A stretch of 64,000 nt of DNA from SCGC-AG-212-J23 sp036406675 (GCA_036406675.1 DASXAO010000085.1:1-64000), one strand, 5' to 3'; shown: positions 21,620-30,908, counted from the first letter of the stretch. Notes: generated by a model not told the origin, from the letters alone. Numbers and translations: made by a program.

Positions 21620-23194
21620 ATGAATACGCTCGTACCGCAGCATGTGACCGATGTGCTGCGCGGCATCTGGCAGGGCCGCTGGACCGGGCTCGTGGTGGCC
21701 TGGCTGACGGCCATCGCCGGCGGCATCTTCGTGTTTCTCGTGCCGGACCGCTACGAGGCGACGGCGCGCGTCTACGTCGACACGCAATCGCTGCTGAAGC
21801 CGCTGCTGCAGGGCCTCACCGTGCAGCCGAACGTCGACCAGGAAGTCATGATGCTCAGCCGCACGCTGATCAGCCGCCCGAACCTGGAGAAGCTGGTGCG
21901 CATGACCGACCTCGACCTGGAGGCAAAGACCGGCGAGGCGCGCGAGAACCTGCTGGACGGGCTGAGCCGCACGGTCTACATCAAGAGCATCGGCCAGAAC
22001 CTGTACAGCATCGGCTTCACGCACAAGGACCGCGCCCAAGCCACGCGCGTGGTGCAGTCGCTGCTCTCGATCTTCGTCGAGTCGGGGCTCGAGCCCAAGG
22101 CGAAGGACACCGGCCAGGCGCAGCGCTTCATCGAGGAGCAGATCAAGCAGTACGAGCAGAAGCTCTCCGAGGCGGAGAACCGCCTCAAGGAATTCAAGCT
22201 GAAGAACATCGACCTGAACGTGCCGCAGGGCCGCGACTTCTTCGGCACCATGGCGACGCTCACGGAAAGCGTGCAGGAGGCGCGCCTGCTGCTGCAGGAG
22301 GCCGAGAAGTCGCGCGACGCGCTCAAGCAGCAGATCATCGACGAGGAAGAGCGCCCGCCGGTACTCGTCGGCTCGGTTTCCGACCCCGCTACCGTCATTG
22401 CCACCCCGGAGATCGACGCCCGTATCGCGGCCTTGACGAAGAATCTCGACGACATGCTGCTGCGCTATACCGATAGCCACCCGGACGTGCTGAACACGCG
22501 GCGCATCATCAAGGAGGCGGAGGCGCAGCGCGACCAGGAGCGCAAAAGGCTCGCCGAAGAGCAGGACAAGCGCCGCCGTGCCGCCGGCTTCGCCGGCACC
22601 GCCCCGGTCTACCCGCAGCTGAAGCTGGCGATGGCCGAATCCGAGGCGCAGGTCGCGCGCCTGCGCGCTCGCGTGCAGGAGCAGGAGCAGCGGCTCGAAA
22701 GGCTGCGGCTCGCGGCGCGGTCGGTGCCCGAACGGGAAGCCCAGCTTACGCAGCTCAACCGCGACTACGCGATCCAGAAGCAGAATTACGACGCCCTCGT
22801 CGCGCGGCGCGAATCGGCCCTGATGTCGGGCGAGGTGCAGGCCGCGACCGGCGTGGCGAGCTTCCGCATCGTCGATCCGCCGCAGGTGTCGCCCAATCCG
22901 GTCGCGCCCAACCGCAAGGTACTGGTGTTCATCGCGCTGATCGCGTCGCTCGCCGCCGGATGCCTGGCGAGCTACTTCTACAGCCTGCTGCATCCGACGT
23001 TCCACGACGGGCGCGGCCTCAAGAAATTCGCCCAGCGGCCGGTGCTCGGCACGATCTCCGTGGTCTCGACGCCCGAGGTCCTTTGGCGCCGCAGGAGCAG
23101 CACGATTGCCTTCCTGGGCGGCGTCGGAGGGCTCGGCGCCACTTATGCCGCCGTCCTGGCGGTGGTCTTCTTCCGCGCGCTCCTCCCCTTCTAG
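21620..23194 (+). CDS. XrtA-system polysaccharide chain-length determinant (Wzz/GNVR)
   Basis: A 524-residue inner-membrane co-polymerase. A first helix near residues 28-48 is followed by the Wzz domain (DRYEATARVYVDTQSLL), long periplasmic coiled coils (about 165-400, rich in Glu/Arg/Lys heptads) and a second helix near 435-455. A further C-terminal helix lies near 495-520, an extra segment seen in the PEP-CTERM type (TIGR03007). It controls chain length and couples synthesis to the Wza-like channel and the tyrosine kinase encoded next. Confidence 0.92.
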   Translation: MNTLVPQHVTDVLRGIWQGRWTGLVVAWLTAIAGGIFVFLVPDRYEATARVYVDTQSLLKPLLQGLTVQPNVDQEVMMLSRTLISRPNLEKLVRMTDLDLEAKTGEARENLLDGLSRTVYIKSIGQNLYSIGFTHKDRAQATRVVQSLLSIFVESGLEPKAKDTGQAQRFIEEQIKQYEQKLSEAENRLKEFKLKNIDLNVPQGRDFFGTMATLTESVQEARLLLQEAEKSRDALKQQIIDEEERPPVLVGSVSDPATVIATPEIDARIAALTKNLDDMLLRYTDSHPDVLNTRRIIKEAEAQRDQERKRLAEEQDKRRRAAGFAGTAPVYPQLKLAMAESEAQVARLRARVQEQEQRLERLRLAARSVPEREAQLTQLNRDYAIQKQNYDALVARRESALMSGEVQAATGVASFRIVDPPQVSPNPVAPNRKVLVFIALIASLAAGCLASYFYSLLHPTFHDGRGLKKFAQRPVLGTISVVSTPEVLWRRRSSTIAFLGGVGGLGATYAAVLAVVFFRALLPF

Positions 23195-23196
23195 CC

Positions 23197-24096
23197 ATGA
23201 ATCTCATCGAAGAGGCAGCCAAGCGGCTGCGTCAGCTCGAAGCGGCCGGCGTTGCGCCCGCGCCGCGCGCGGTTGCGCCCACGCCGCACGCAGTCGCGGA
23301 TGCGCTCGCCGGCCAGCCCAGGCGCGCCACCGTCGAGCCCGCCAGGCGCCCGGCCGAGCCGCGCCCCGCCCCGGCGCGCACACTGGACCTCGCCCGGCTG
23401 CAGGCTTCCGGGTTCATCACCCCTGCCGTGCAGCATTCCAAGCTGCTGCAGGAGTTCCGGCTGATCAAGCGGCCCCTGATCCAGCACGCCCTGGGAAAGT
23501 GGGCGGCGCAGGGCCCCAACCGCAACCTCATCATGGTGACCAGCGCCCTGCCCAACGAGGGCAAGACCTTCGTCGCGGTCAATCTCGCGATGAGCCTCGC
23601 CATGGAAGTCGACTGCAGGGTGCTGCTGGTCGACGCCGACGTGCTCGCGCCGTCGGTCCCGGAGACTCTGCGCATCGAGCCGGGGAAAGGCCTGATGGAC
23701 GTGCTCACCGGCCCCGGGATCCCGATGCGCGAAGCGATCCTCAGCACCAATGTGGAGCGCCTCAGCCTGATCCTCGCCGGCACGCCGCATGCCAACGCAG
23801 CCGAGTTCCTGGCGAGCGACGCGATGAGCCGCCTGCTCTCCGAGCTGGCGGGCCGCTATCCGGACCGCATCGTCGTTTTCGATTCGCCGCCGCTTCTCGC
23901 CACCACCGAAGCGCGCGCGCTCGCCACCCACATGGGACAGGTCATCGTCGCGGTGGAAGCCGAGCGCACCACGCACGCGGCGCTGGAATCGGCGCTCTCC
24001 ACCGTCGAGTCGTGCCCGGTCGTGTATACGCTCCTCAACAAGACGCCGGAATCCAAGGTCGGGTCTTACCACGGCTCGTATGCCTACGGCAGCTAG
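23197..24096 (+). CDS. XrtA-system tyrosine autokinase (BY-kinase)
   Basis: A 299-residue cytoplasmic BY-kinase. After a disordered Ala/Pro region (about 15-65) come Walker A (SALPNEGKT), Walker A' (VLLVDADV) and Walker B (VVFDSPPLL). The C-terminal Tyr cluster is short (SYHGSYAYGS) compared with E. coli Wzc. It cycles between phosphorylated states to drive Wzz-dependent polymerisation. The partner membrane activator is the preceding protein. The following gene starts within its last codons. Confidence 0.92.
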   Translation: MNLIEEAAKRLRQLEAAGVAPAPRAVAPTPHAVADALAGQPRRATVEPARRPAEPRPAPARTLDLARLQASGFITPAVQHSKLLQEFRLIKRPLIQHALGKWAAQGPNRNLIMVTSALPNEGKTFVAVNLAMSLAMEVDCRVLLVDADVLAPSVPETLRIEPGKGLMDVLTGPGIPMREAILSTNVERLSLILAGTPHANAAEFLASDAMSRLLSELAGRYPDRIVVFDSPPLLATTEARALATHMGQVIVAVEAERTTHAALESALSTVESCPVVYTLLNKTPESKVGSYHGSYAYGS

Positions 24097-25744
24097 AACA
24101 TGCCGGGTCGCCGCCGCTCTGCTCTTGCTGACCGCCGCCAACGTCGCCAGGGGCCAGTACGCGCCGCCGGCCACCGGAAGCCCCTCGACCACCGGCAGCC
24201 CCCAGACGCTCGGGGCGCCGCAGACGGCGCCTAGGGCTCCGCAAACCCAAGACCTGTCCACCGCGACGGATAGCCGGTTCCGGACCGGCGGCTGGGCGGT
24301 CCAGCCCAGCATCACGCTTCGCGAGACCTATACCGATAACGCGTTCCCCGACTCGACCGAGGCGCGCAGCGATTTCGTCACGCAGGTGACGCCGGGAATC
24401 CGCGTCGAAGGCCGCACGCCGCGCCTCACCGCGAACTTCAACTATGCGCCGACCGGCCTGTTCTTCGCGCAGAACAGCGAGGCCAACGACGTCGTCAACA
24501 ACCTCTCCGCCTACGCCAACCTCGAAGCGGTGGAGCGGTTCTTCTTCATCGAGGGCTCGGGCTACATCGCCCAGACCTACGTTTCGCCGTTCGCGCCAAA
24601 ACCCGCCGACATCATCAACACCACGCAGAACCGGATCGAGACCCGTACCGCGACCTTGAGCCCCTACATACGGCACGAAGGGCGCGACCTTGAGTACGAG
24701 CTGCGCAACCGGAACACCTGGACGAACAGCAACCAGCCGTCGCTCGGCAACTTCCGCACCCAGCAGTGGACTGGACGCGTCGCGGGCCCGGTCCGCGTCT
24801 TCGGTTGGGCGCTCGAATTCGACGACAGCACGGTCAACCACTACGACGCCCTGGTCAATCGCCCCGAGGACAAGTCGCACCTCTACCGCGCCCGCCTCTA
24901 CTGGCAACCCGATCCCGCCTGGCGGCTTTCGGCAAGCGGCGGCGCCGAAGAAAACAACTACATCCTCGGCGAGATGCAGCGCACGACGATCTACGGTGCG
25001 GCCGTCGCCTGGCGGCCGAGCACGCGCACGACCGCGGATGTCGAATACGAGAACCGCTTCTTCGGCCCCTACCGGCTGGCGCGCTTCACCCATCGCACGC
25101 GCCTCACCGCGTGGAGCCTTTCCTATACGCGCAACTACTCCACCTACCAGCAGGAGGTTCTGCGGCTGGCGCCCGGCGATACCACGGCGCTCCTCGACGC
25201 GGCTTTCACCGGGCGCTTCCCCGACCCCGATCAGCGCCGCGCCGCCGTCGAGCAGTTCCAGCGTGCCAGCGGCACGCCCGAGTTCCTGGCCAATTCGATC
25301 GCGTTCTACACGCAGACCGTGTTCCTGAACGAAGTGGTCGAAGGCTCCTTTGCGATCATAGGCGTGCGCAACTCGATCACCTTCACCGCCTACGCGGGGG
25401 AAACGACCCAGCTTTCCGCCGACGCCCTGGGCATTTTGCCCGACGCCCTGCTCCAGGCGAGCGTGATCCGCCAGCGCGGCTACGCCACCTACGTCGACCA
25501 CAAGCTCACGCCCACGACGAGCATCGGGGCGCGCGCCATGCGCGTGTATTCCGATCAGATCCAGCCGGTGTCGTTCCCTTCGAAGAACGACTACTTCAAC
25601 CTGCTCCTGACCCACACGGCATCGCCGAAGACCACGCTCTTTGCGGGCGTCGCGGTCAGCCGGTTCGACACCGACAATCCGCTGTTCAGGCCGAACTGGG
25701 ACTCGAACTCGGTGTTCGTCGGGCTGAACCACCGCTTCTACTGA
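24080..25744 (+). CDS. PEP-CTERM-system outer-membrane beta-barrel protein
   Basis: A 554-residue protein with signal peptide VAAALLLLTAANVARG, a Gln/Pro/Thr-rich spacer and a barrel rich in alternating aromatic residues. It begins with a TonB-dependent-receptor-like strand (ITLRETYTDNAFPD) and ends NSVFVGLNHRFY, with C-terminal Tyr as in outer-membrane barrels. It matches the XrtA-associated outer-membrane family TIGR03016. Its fixed position between the kinase and ATPase genes suggests a component of EPS secretion. ATG 24080 overlaps the kinase gene by 17 bp. Confidence 0.85.
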   Translation: MPTAARTCRVAAALLLLTAANVARGQYAPPATGSPSTTGSPQTLGAPQTAPRAPQTQDLSTATDSRFRTGGWAVQPSITLRETYTDNAFPDSTEARSDFVTQVTPGIRVEGRTPRLTANFNYAPTGLFFAQNSEANDVVNNLSAYANLEAVERFFFIEGSGYIAQTYVSPFAPKPADIINTTQNRIETRTATLSPYIRHEGRDLEYELRNRNTWTNSNQPSLGNFRTQQWTGRVAGPVRVFGWALEFDDSTVNHYDALVNRPEDKSHLYRARLYWQPDPAWRLSASGGAEENNYILGEMQRTTIYGAAVAWRPSTRTTADVEYENRFFGPYRLARFTHRTRLTAWSLSYTRNYSTYQQEVLRLAPGDTTALLDAAFTGRFPDPDQRRAAVEQFQRASGTPEFLANSIAFYTQTVFLNEVVEGSFAIIGVRNSITFTAYAGETTQLSADALGILPDALLQASVIRQRGYATYVDHKLTPTTSIGARAMRVYSDQIQPVSFPSKNDYFNLLLTHTASPKTTLFAGVAVSRFDTDNPLFRPNWDSNSVFVGLNHRFY

Positions 25745-25749
25745 GAGCC

Positions 25750-26730
25750 ATGTTCGAACCCTACTTCGGATTTTCCGCCGCGCCCTTCCAGCTCAGCCCG
25801 GATCCGAGCTTCTTCTACGGCAGCCGCGGACACAAGCGCGCGCACGCCTACCTCCAGTACGGGCTCTACCAGAGCGAGGGCTTCATCGTGCTCACGGGCG
25901 AAGTCGGCGCCGGCAAGACCACGCTCATTCGCAGCCTGCTGCGCGAGCTGGACAGCAACAAGGTCGTCGCCACGCAGCTCGTGTCGACCCAGCTCGACGC
26001 CGACAGCCTGCTGCGCGCCGTCGCCACGGCTTTCGGCATTGCAGTGCGCGACAAGGACAAGGCGGCGGTGCTGGCCCAGCTCGAGGCCTACCTGCTCGGC
26101 CTCGTGCAGGAGGACCGAAAGGCGCTCCTCATCGTGGACGAGGCGCAGAACCTCGCGCCCGCGGCGGTGGAGGAGCTGCGCATGCTGTCCAACTTCCAGG
26201 TCGGCAACCGCGCGCTTCTGCAGAGCTTCCTCGTGGGGCAGCCTCAGCTTCGCGACTTGATGCGAAGCCCGAGCATGCAGCAGCTGCGCCAGCGCGTCAT
26301 CGCGGCCTACCATCTCGGGCCGCTCGACCAGGATGAAACGCGCGCCTACATCGAGCACCGGCTGAAGCACGTCGGCTGGCACCGCGACCCGATCTTCGAG
26401 GACGATGCGTTCCCGGCGATCTACGCGCACACCGGAGGCGTTCCGCGGCGAATCAACACGCTCTGCACGCGGCTGCTCCTCGCGGCATTCCTCTCCGAGA
26501 AGCACGCCGTCGCGAGGGCCGACGTCGACCACGTCATCGCCGAGCTGTCGGAGGAGTTCGGCGAGGCCATCACGACCAATGGCGGCAGCGGCAGCGAGGC
26601 GCGCGAAGAGCCCGCGACCCTGGTCGCGCTGGAAAAGCGCGTCGTAGGCGTCGAGAAGGCCATGAACATCACGGTGAACCTGCTGCGGCAGTTCATGCGC
26701 GCGCGCGAAGCGGCGCACAAAGCGTCCTGA
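25750..26730 (+). CDS. XrtA-system AAA ATPase (ExeA/GspA-like)
   Basis: A 326-residue ATPase starting MFEPYFGFSAAPFQLSPDPS, the hallmark of ExeA-like AAA proteins. Walker A is GEVGAGKTT and Walker B LLIVDEAQNL; sensor and arginine regions follow. The C-terminal about 50 residues form a helical tail. This is the PEP-CTERM ATPase family TIGR03015, always near the Wzz/kinase pair. Its role in EPS assembly is not biochemically defined. Last gene of the export operon. Confidence 0.93.
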   Translation: MFEPYFGFSAAPFQLSPDPSFFYGSRGHKRAHAYLQYGLYQSEGFIVLTGEVGAGKTTLIRSLLRELDSNKVVATQLVSTQLDADSLLRAVATAFGIAVRDKDKAAVLAQLEAYLLGLVQEDRKALLIVDEAQNLAPAAVEELRMLSNFQVGNRALLQSFLVGQPQLRDLMRSPSMQQLRQRVIAAYHLGPLDQDETRAYIEHRLKHVGWHRDPIFEDDAFPAIYAHTGGVPRRINTLCTRLLLAAFLSEKHAVARADVDHVIAELSEEFGEAITTNGGSGSEAREEPATLVALEKRVVGVEKAMNITVNLLRQFMRAREAAHKAS

Positions 26731-26818
26731 GCCTGGCGGCGTCGGCCGGTTTTACAGCGCCCGCCCCGAAGCGCGTCTCTTGCAATTCATGTCATTGATT
26801 TCCAGCGGATTCAAATAC

Positions 26819-26834
26819 TGGCCCGCGGTTTGCT
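26819..26834 (+). promoter_or_regulatory. Sigma-54 promoter of PEP-CTERM gene
   Basis: TGGCCCGCGGTTTGCT fits the -24/-12 consensus TGGCACG-N4-TTGCW with one mismatch; the GG and GC are 10 bp apart. The start would be near 26845, leaving a 58-nt leader. Upstream, CAAT-N7-ATTG at 26783-26797 is a possible activator site. PrsR, encoded in the same window, is the obvious activator. Confidence 0.85.
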
Positions 26835-26902
26835 TATAGAGAGCACGGTCCGGGGGGACCGAGTTGCAAACTAGGGAACACCAAGAGGAAAGACCACAAA
26901 TC

Positions 26903-27598
26903 ATGAGACACAAAATCATCCAAGCCGCCACTGCGGCGCTCCTCGCGGGCGGGGTGCCCGCGGCGCACGCGATTCCGACGCTCAGCTTTTCCATCGACGG
27001 CAACCCGATAATGACCTGCGCCGACGGCGCCGCGTGCGATACCAATACGAGCGCCGGCGTAGTCACATACAGCCAGAGCCTCGGAGACTTCGTCGTCAAT
27101 GTGAGCACGGGGCTCTCCAAGCCCACCCTGACGAGCGGCGCACCGTTGATCGATCTGAATACGGTGAATGTTCAGGTGTTGGGCGGCGCCCATACGCTGC
27201 AAATCGGGTTCTCGGACACGGGCTTCGACATCTATAACGGCCGCATCACGACCGACTACGGCGGCACGCTGAACGGCATCGGCGCCTCGCTCGACTACAG
27301 CGCGTACTACGATGCCGGCAACACCCTGTTCGGGCAGGGTACGCTCATCGGCGGCGGGGGCTCCGGATCGGGCGCCTACTCCGGCTCGGCCGACGGCGGC
27401 TGGTCTCCCAACGCTGCCTACTCGGTGACCGAGATCCTCACGCTGACGACCGGCGGCGGCATGACCGTGTTTTCCGGCGACTTCTCGGTGAACGTGCCGG
27501 AGCCCGGTACCCTGGCTCTGATCGGGCTCGCGCTCCTCGCGCTTGCCGCCGCGTACCGCCGTCGCGTGCCCGCTCGCGCTTCCGCTTCCCGGCCGTAA
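26903..27598 (+). CDS. PEP-CTERM sorting-domain protein
   Basis: A 231-residue secreted protein. The signal peptide cleaves after AAHA; a Gly/Ser/Thr-rich body of low similarity to anything known has one Cys pair (MTCADGAACD). The tripartite C-terminus has VPEPGTLALIGLAL, the rest of the hydrophobic helix and the basic tail YRRRVPAR. Exosortase A should cut near PEP and attach the protein to the outside of the cell. It is a single-gene unit with its own sigma-54 promoter and terminator. ATG 26903 is preferred, with AGAGGAAAG upstream. It is the only PEP-CTERM protein in the window. Confidence 0.93.
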   Translation: MRHKIIQAATAALLAGGVPAAHAIPTLSFSIDGNPIMTCADGAACDTNTSAGVVTYSQSLGDFVVNVSTGLSKPTLTSGAPLIDLNTVNVQVLGGAHTLQIGFSDTGFDIYNGRITTDYGGTLNGIGASLDYSAYYDAGNTLFGQGTLIGGGGSGSGAYSGSADGGWSPNAAYSVTEILTLTTGGGMTVFSGDFSVNVPEPGTLALIGLALLALAAAYRRRVPARASASRP

Positions 27599-27624
27599 CT
27601 GCGGGAAGCGGTCTTTCCTTTTTT
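27584..27624 (+). terminator. Intrinsic terminator of PEP-CTERM gene
   Basis: GCTTCCCG (27584-27591) pairs perfectly with CGGGAAGC (27602-27609). The 10-nt loop contains the stop codon; a T-rich tract with six consecutive T follows. Confidence 0.85.
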
Positions 27625-27647
27625 CACGTTTGCCGGGTGCCTCGCCG

Positions 27648-27697
27648 TTAGCGCAAAAGCACTAGGGTTGTAGCAACCGGCGCCCGGCGGATACGCT
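27648..27697 (+). promoter_or_regulatory. Shared-operator promoter E, head of wecB operon
   Basis: TTAGCGCAAAAGCACTA (27648-27664), then -35 TTGTAG (27668-27673), an 18-bp spacer and -10 TACGCT (27692-27697). The predicted start at about 27704 is only about 4 nt before the wecB ATG, so this mRNA may be nearly leaderless. Confidence 0.55.
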
Positions 27698-27707
27698 CCT
27701 GCCTCCA

Positions 27708-28859
27708 ATGGGGAATCTGCGAGACAACCCCGGCGCGCTGCTCTGCGTGGTCGGCGCACGGCCGAACTACATGAAGATGGCACCGCTGCTACGCGCGTTC
27801 CGCGCCCGCGCGGGCCTCCCCCCCGCGGTGCTGGTGCACACCGGCCAGCACTATGACCCGATGCTGAACGACCGCCTGTTCGACGACCTCGCGCTTCCTC
27901 GGCCGGACATCAATCTCGGCGTCGGCTCGGGCACGCACGCGGTGCAGACGGCGGAAGTGATGCGGCGCTTCGAGCCGGTCGTGGATGAGCACCAGCCGTC
28001 ATGCGTGGTGGTGGTCGGCGACGTAAATTCCACGCTCGCCTGCAGCCTGGTGGCCGTGAAGAAGGGCGTGCCCGTGGCGCACGTCGAGGCGGGGCTGCGC
28101 AGCTTCGACCGCGCCATGCCGGAGGAGATCAACCGCATCCTCACGGACCAGATTTCGGACCTGCTCTACACCACCGAGCGCTCGGCGCACGACAATCTCG
28201 CGCGCGAAGGCATCCCGGCCGGACGGATGCAATTCGCGGGCAACGTGATGATCGATTCGCTGCTCTACCACAAGAGCCGCGCGGTGCCGGTCGCCCGGAC
28301 GCTGCAAGCCGCGGGCGCGGGGTTCGCCGCCGAGCGATACGGCGTCGTTACGCTGCATCGTCCGTCGAACGTCGACGAGCCCGAGGCGCTGCGCGAGTCG
28401 CTCCAGATCCTGTGCGAGGTGTCGCAGAGGCTGCCGCTGGTGTGCGCGCTGCATCCGCGCACCGTGGCCCGGATCGACGGTTTCGGCTTCTCTGCGCTGC
28501 TGAAAGGCGCCCGCCTCGCCGTCCTGCCGCCGCAGGGCTATCTCGAGATGCTTGGCCTCATGGCGGACGCGACCCTGGTCCTCACCGACTCGGGCGGCCT
28601 GCAGGAGGAAACCACCGCGCTGTCGGTTCCCTGCCTCACGCTGCGCGAGAACACCGAGCGCCCGATCACCGTCGAGCAGGGAACCAACACGCTCGTCGGC
28701 AGGGACCGCGCGCTGATCCTGCGCCTGGTCGACGAAATCCTCGCCACCGGGGGCAAGCGCGGCCGCACTCCGGAGCTCTGGGACGGGCGGGCCGCCGAGC
28801 GGATCGCCGGGCACCTCGCCGGATGGCTGGCGACGCGCCCGGCGCGGCTGCATGCCTGA
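27708..28859 (+). CDS. wecB: UDP-N-acetylglucosamine 2-epimerase (non-hydrolysing)
   Basis: A 383-residue cytoplasmic enzyme interconverting UDP-GlcNAc and UDP-ManNAc. Family marks are VVGARPNYMKMAPLL at the N-terminus, HTGQHYDPML, VVGDVNSTLA, HVEAGLRSFDRAMPEEINR, and DSGGLQEETTAL with the UDP-binding Glu residues. ManNAc or its uronate is thus a likely EPS component. Start ATG 27708 has no Shine-Dalgarno; the promoter position suggests leaderless initiation. Its end overlaps the deacetylase gene by 8 bp. Confidence 0.95.
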   Translation: MGNLRDNPGALLCVVGARPNYMKMAPLLRAFRARAGLPPAVLVHTGQHYDPMLNDRLFDDLALPRPDINLGVGSGTHAVQTAEVMRRFEPVVDEHQPSCVVVVGDVNSTLACSLVAVKKGVPVAHVEAGLRSFDRAMPEEINRILTDQISDLLYTTERSAHDNLAREGIPAGRMQFAGNVMIDSLLYHKSRAVPVARTLQAAGAGFAAERYGVVTLHRPSNVDEPEALRESLQILCEVSQRLPLVCALHPRTVARIDGFGFSALLKGARLAVLPPQGYLEMLGLMADATLVLTDSGGLQEETTALSVPCLTLRENTERPITVEQGTNTLVGRDRALILRLVDEILATGGKRGRTPELWDGRAAERIAGHLAGWLATRPARLHA

Positions 28860-29736
28860 GATCGCGAACGCCCTGACGGTCGACGTGGAAGATTACTTCC
28901 AGGTCTCGGCGCTCGCGCCCCACATCGCGCGCGCGGATTGGGAGCGCATTCCGTGCCGGGTGGAGCGCAACGTGGATACCATCCTTTCGCTTTTCGCGCA
29001 GGTGGGCGCGCGCGCAACCTTCTTTACGCTGGGCTGGATCGCCGAGCGTCACCCGGGGCTGGTGAAGAAGATCGTCGCGGAAGGCCACGAGCTCGCGAGC
29101 CATGGCTATGGCCATCTGCGCATCCACGAGCAGACGCCGGCCGAGTTCACGCAGGACATCGGCCGCGCCAAAGCGCTGCTGGAGGACCTCTCGGGAACGC
29201 AGGTGAAGGGCTACCGCGCGCCCAGCTTCTCGATCGGGCCGCAAACCCTGTGGGCTTTCGAGCGCATCGCGCAGGCCGGCTACCGCTACAGCTCGAGCGT
29301 GTATCCCGTCCGACACGACCTGTACGGGATGCCCGAAGCGCCGCGCTTTGCGTACCGTCCGCGCGCCGATCTGCTGGAAATCCCGGTGACCACCGCCGCG
29401 GTTCTCCACCGCAACCTGCCGGCCGGCGGCGGCGGATATTTCAGGCTGCTTCCCTACGTCGTCTCGCGCGCGCTGATCCGGCGCGTGAACCGGGTGGATC
29501 AGCGCCCTGCCATCTTCTATTTTCACCCGTGGGAGATCGACCCCGCGCAGCCGCGGGTGCCGGGCACGAGCGCCCGGACCCGGTTTCGCCACTACGTCAA
29601 CCTGCGCAGGACCGAGTCGCGGCTCGGGCGCCTGCTGCGCGACTTCCGCTGGCGCAGGATGGACGAGGTCTTCCTCGCCCCCGAAGCGTCCGGCGAGCTT
29701 CTCCATGCTCACCCGTCGGTGCGCTTCGCGAGCTAG
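28852..29736 (+). CDS. XrtA-system polysaccharide deacetylase
   Basis: A 294-residue NodB-type carbohydrate esterase 4 protein. Motif 1 is LTVDVEDYFQ (metal Asp residues) and motif 2 ELASHGYGHLRIH (His-x3-His-like pair). RAPSFSIG and a C-terminal YFHPWEIDPAQPR complete the site. There is no signal peptide, as in the PEP-CTERM group TIGR03006. It probably de-N-acetylates a sugar of the EPS or its precursor. Coupled to wecB. Confidence 0.9.
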   Translation: MPEIANALTVDVEDYFQVSALAPHIARADWERIPCRVERNVDTILSLFAQVGARATFFTLGWIAERHPGLVKKIVAEGHELASHGYGHLRIHEQTPAEFTQDIGRAKALLEDLSGTQVKGYRAPSFSIGPQTLWAFERIAQAGYRYSSSVYPVRHDLYGMPEAPRFAYRPRADLLEIPVTTAAVLHRNLPAGGGGYFRLLPYVVSRALIRRVNRVDQRPAIFYFHPWEIDPAQPRVPGTSARTRFRHYVNLRRTESRLGRLLRDFRWRRMDEVFLAPEASGELLHAHPSVRFAS

Positions 29737-30862
29737 CCGCCTCGCGCTGCTGCTCGCGCTGACCATTGCGCCGGCGGCTCGCGCCGACACGCTGCTCGTC
29801 GGGCCGCAGCACGCTTTGAAAACGCCGAGCGAGGCCGCCAAGGTGGCTCACGACGGCGACGTCGTCGAAATCGAGCCGGCGCTCTACGCCGGCGATGCGG
29901 CCATCTGGACCCAGAACCGCCTGACGATCCGCGGCCGCGGCGGCCGCGCCCACCTGCGCGCGGACGGGGCGCACGCCCAGGGCAAAGCCATCTGGGTCAT
30001 CAAGGGCAGCGGTTACACGATCGAGCGCCTCGAGTTCTCCGGCGCCAAGGTGCCGGACCGCAACGGCGCGGGCATCCGGCTCGAGGGTCCCGGGCTGACG
30101 GTGCGCAACAGCTTTTTCCACGACAACGAGAACGGTATCCTCGGGGGCAGCGATCTCGAGAGCGACGTCGTCATCGAGCACTCCGAGTTCGCGCGCAACG
30201 GCTTCGGCGACGGCCACAGCCACAACATCTACATCGGCACCGCGCGCAGCTTCACATTGCGCTACAGCTACAGCCACCACGCGGTCGTCGGCCACAACGT
30301 GAAAAGCCGCGCGGTCAAGAATTTCATCCTCTACAACCGCATCGCCGACGAGAAGGACGGCCGCGCGAGCCTGGCGATCGACCTGCCCGACGGGGGCCTC
30401 TCGTTCGTGATGGGCAACCTGATTCAGCAGGGTCCCGATAACGACAACCGCACGATCGTGGGCTACGGAATCGAGGGCTACAAGAACATCCTCAACGAGC
30501 TCTATTTCGTGAGCAACACGGTGGTCAACGACGACCCGAAGGGCGGGGTGTTCGTCTATGTGCGGCCCGGGGCCGACGCGGTGCGCCTGATCAACAACCT
30601 CTTCGCCGGGCCCGGCGAGCTCCTCGCCGGCAAGGGCGAATCGCGCGGCAACCTGCGCACAAGCAAGACGGACTTTACCGATCCTGACAAACTGGACTAT
30701 CGCCTGAAGGCCGGCGCCGCCGGCGTGGGCAAGGGCGTCGACGCTGGAAGCGCCTACGGGTTCTCGCTGCGTCCCGCGGCGGAATACCGGCATCCCCTCG
30801 GGGCGCGTGCGCGCCCGACTGCGGGACCGCTGGACCTCGGCGCGCATCAGCTCGCCCAGTAG
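29705..30862 (+). CDS. Secreted right-handed parallel beta-helix protein
   Basis: A 385-residue protein with signal peptide LALLLALTIAPAARA and successive beta-helix coils rich in Asn, Gly and Val (LTIRGRG, YTIERLEFSGA, LTVRNSFFHDN, VVIEHSEFARN, FTLRYSYSHH). Such helices are found in polysaccharide lyases and mannuronan C5-epimerases (AlgG/AlgE4). The conserved GDGHSHNIYIG segment could be an active site. It overlaps the deacetylase gene by 32 bp. Likely a periplasmic EPS-modifying enzyme; which reaction is unknown. Confidence 0.8.
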   Translation: MLTRRCASRASRLALLLALTIAPAARADTLLVGPQHALKTPSEAAKVAHDGDVVEIEPALYAGDAAIWTQNRLTIRGRGGRAHLRADGAHAQGKAIWVIKGSGYTIERLEFSGAKVPDRNGAGIRLEGPGLTVRNSFFHDNENGILGGSDLESDVVIEHSEFARNGFGDGHSHNIYIGTARSFTLRYSYSHHAVVGHNVKSRAVKNFILYNRIADEKDGRASLAIDLPDGGLSFVMGNLIQQGPDNDNRTIVGYGIEGYKNILNELYFVSNTVVNDDPKGGVFVYVRPGADAVRLINNLFAGPGELLAGKGESRGNLRTSKTDFTDPDKLDYRLKAGAAGVGKGVDAGSAYGFSLRPAAEYRHPLGARARPTAGPLDLGAHQLAQ

Positions 30863-30908
30863 CTCTTACGGGCTGGGGTTGGCTGGCGCGCGCCGGCACG
30901 CGAAAATC
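30859..30908 (+). promoter_or_regulatory. Shared-operator promoter C, head of glycosyltransferase operon
   Basis: GTAGCTCTTACGGGCTG (30859-30875), -35 TTGGCT (30879-30884), with GAAAAT (30902-30907) as the best -10 after 17 bp. It also shares the GCGCGCCGGCACGC spacer sequence with promoter A. The weakest -10 of the set. The element overlaps the last codon of the beta-helix gene. Confidence 0.45.

Noticed and set aside
24035..25732. Minus-strand 565-codon frame
   Set aside because: Opposite the beta-barrel gene, which has a signal peptide and a C-terminal Tyr; no domain in the antisense product.
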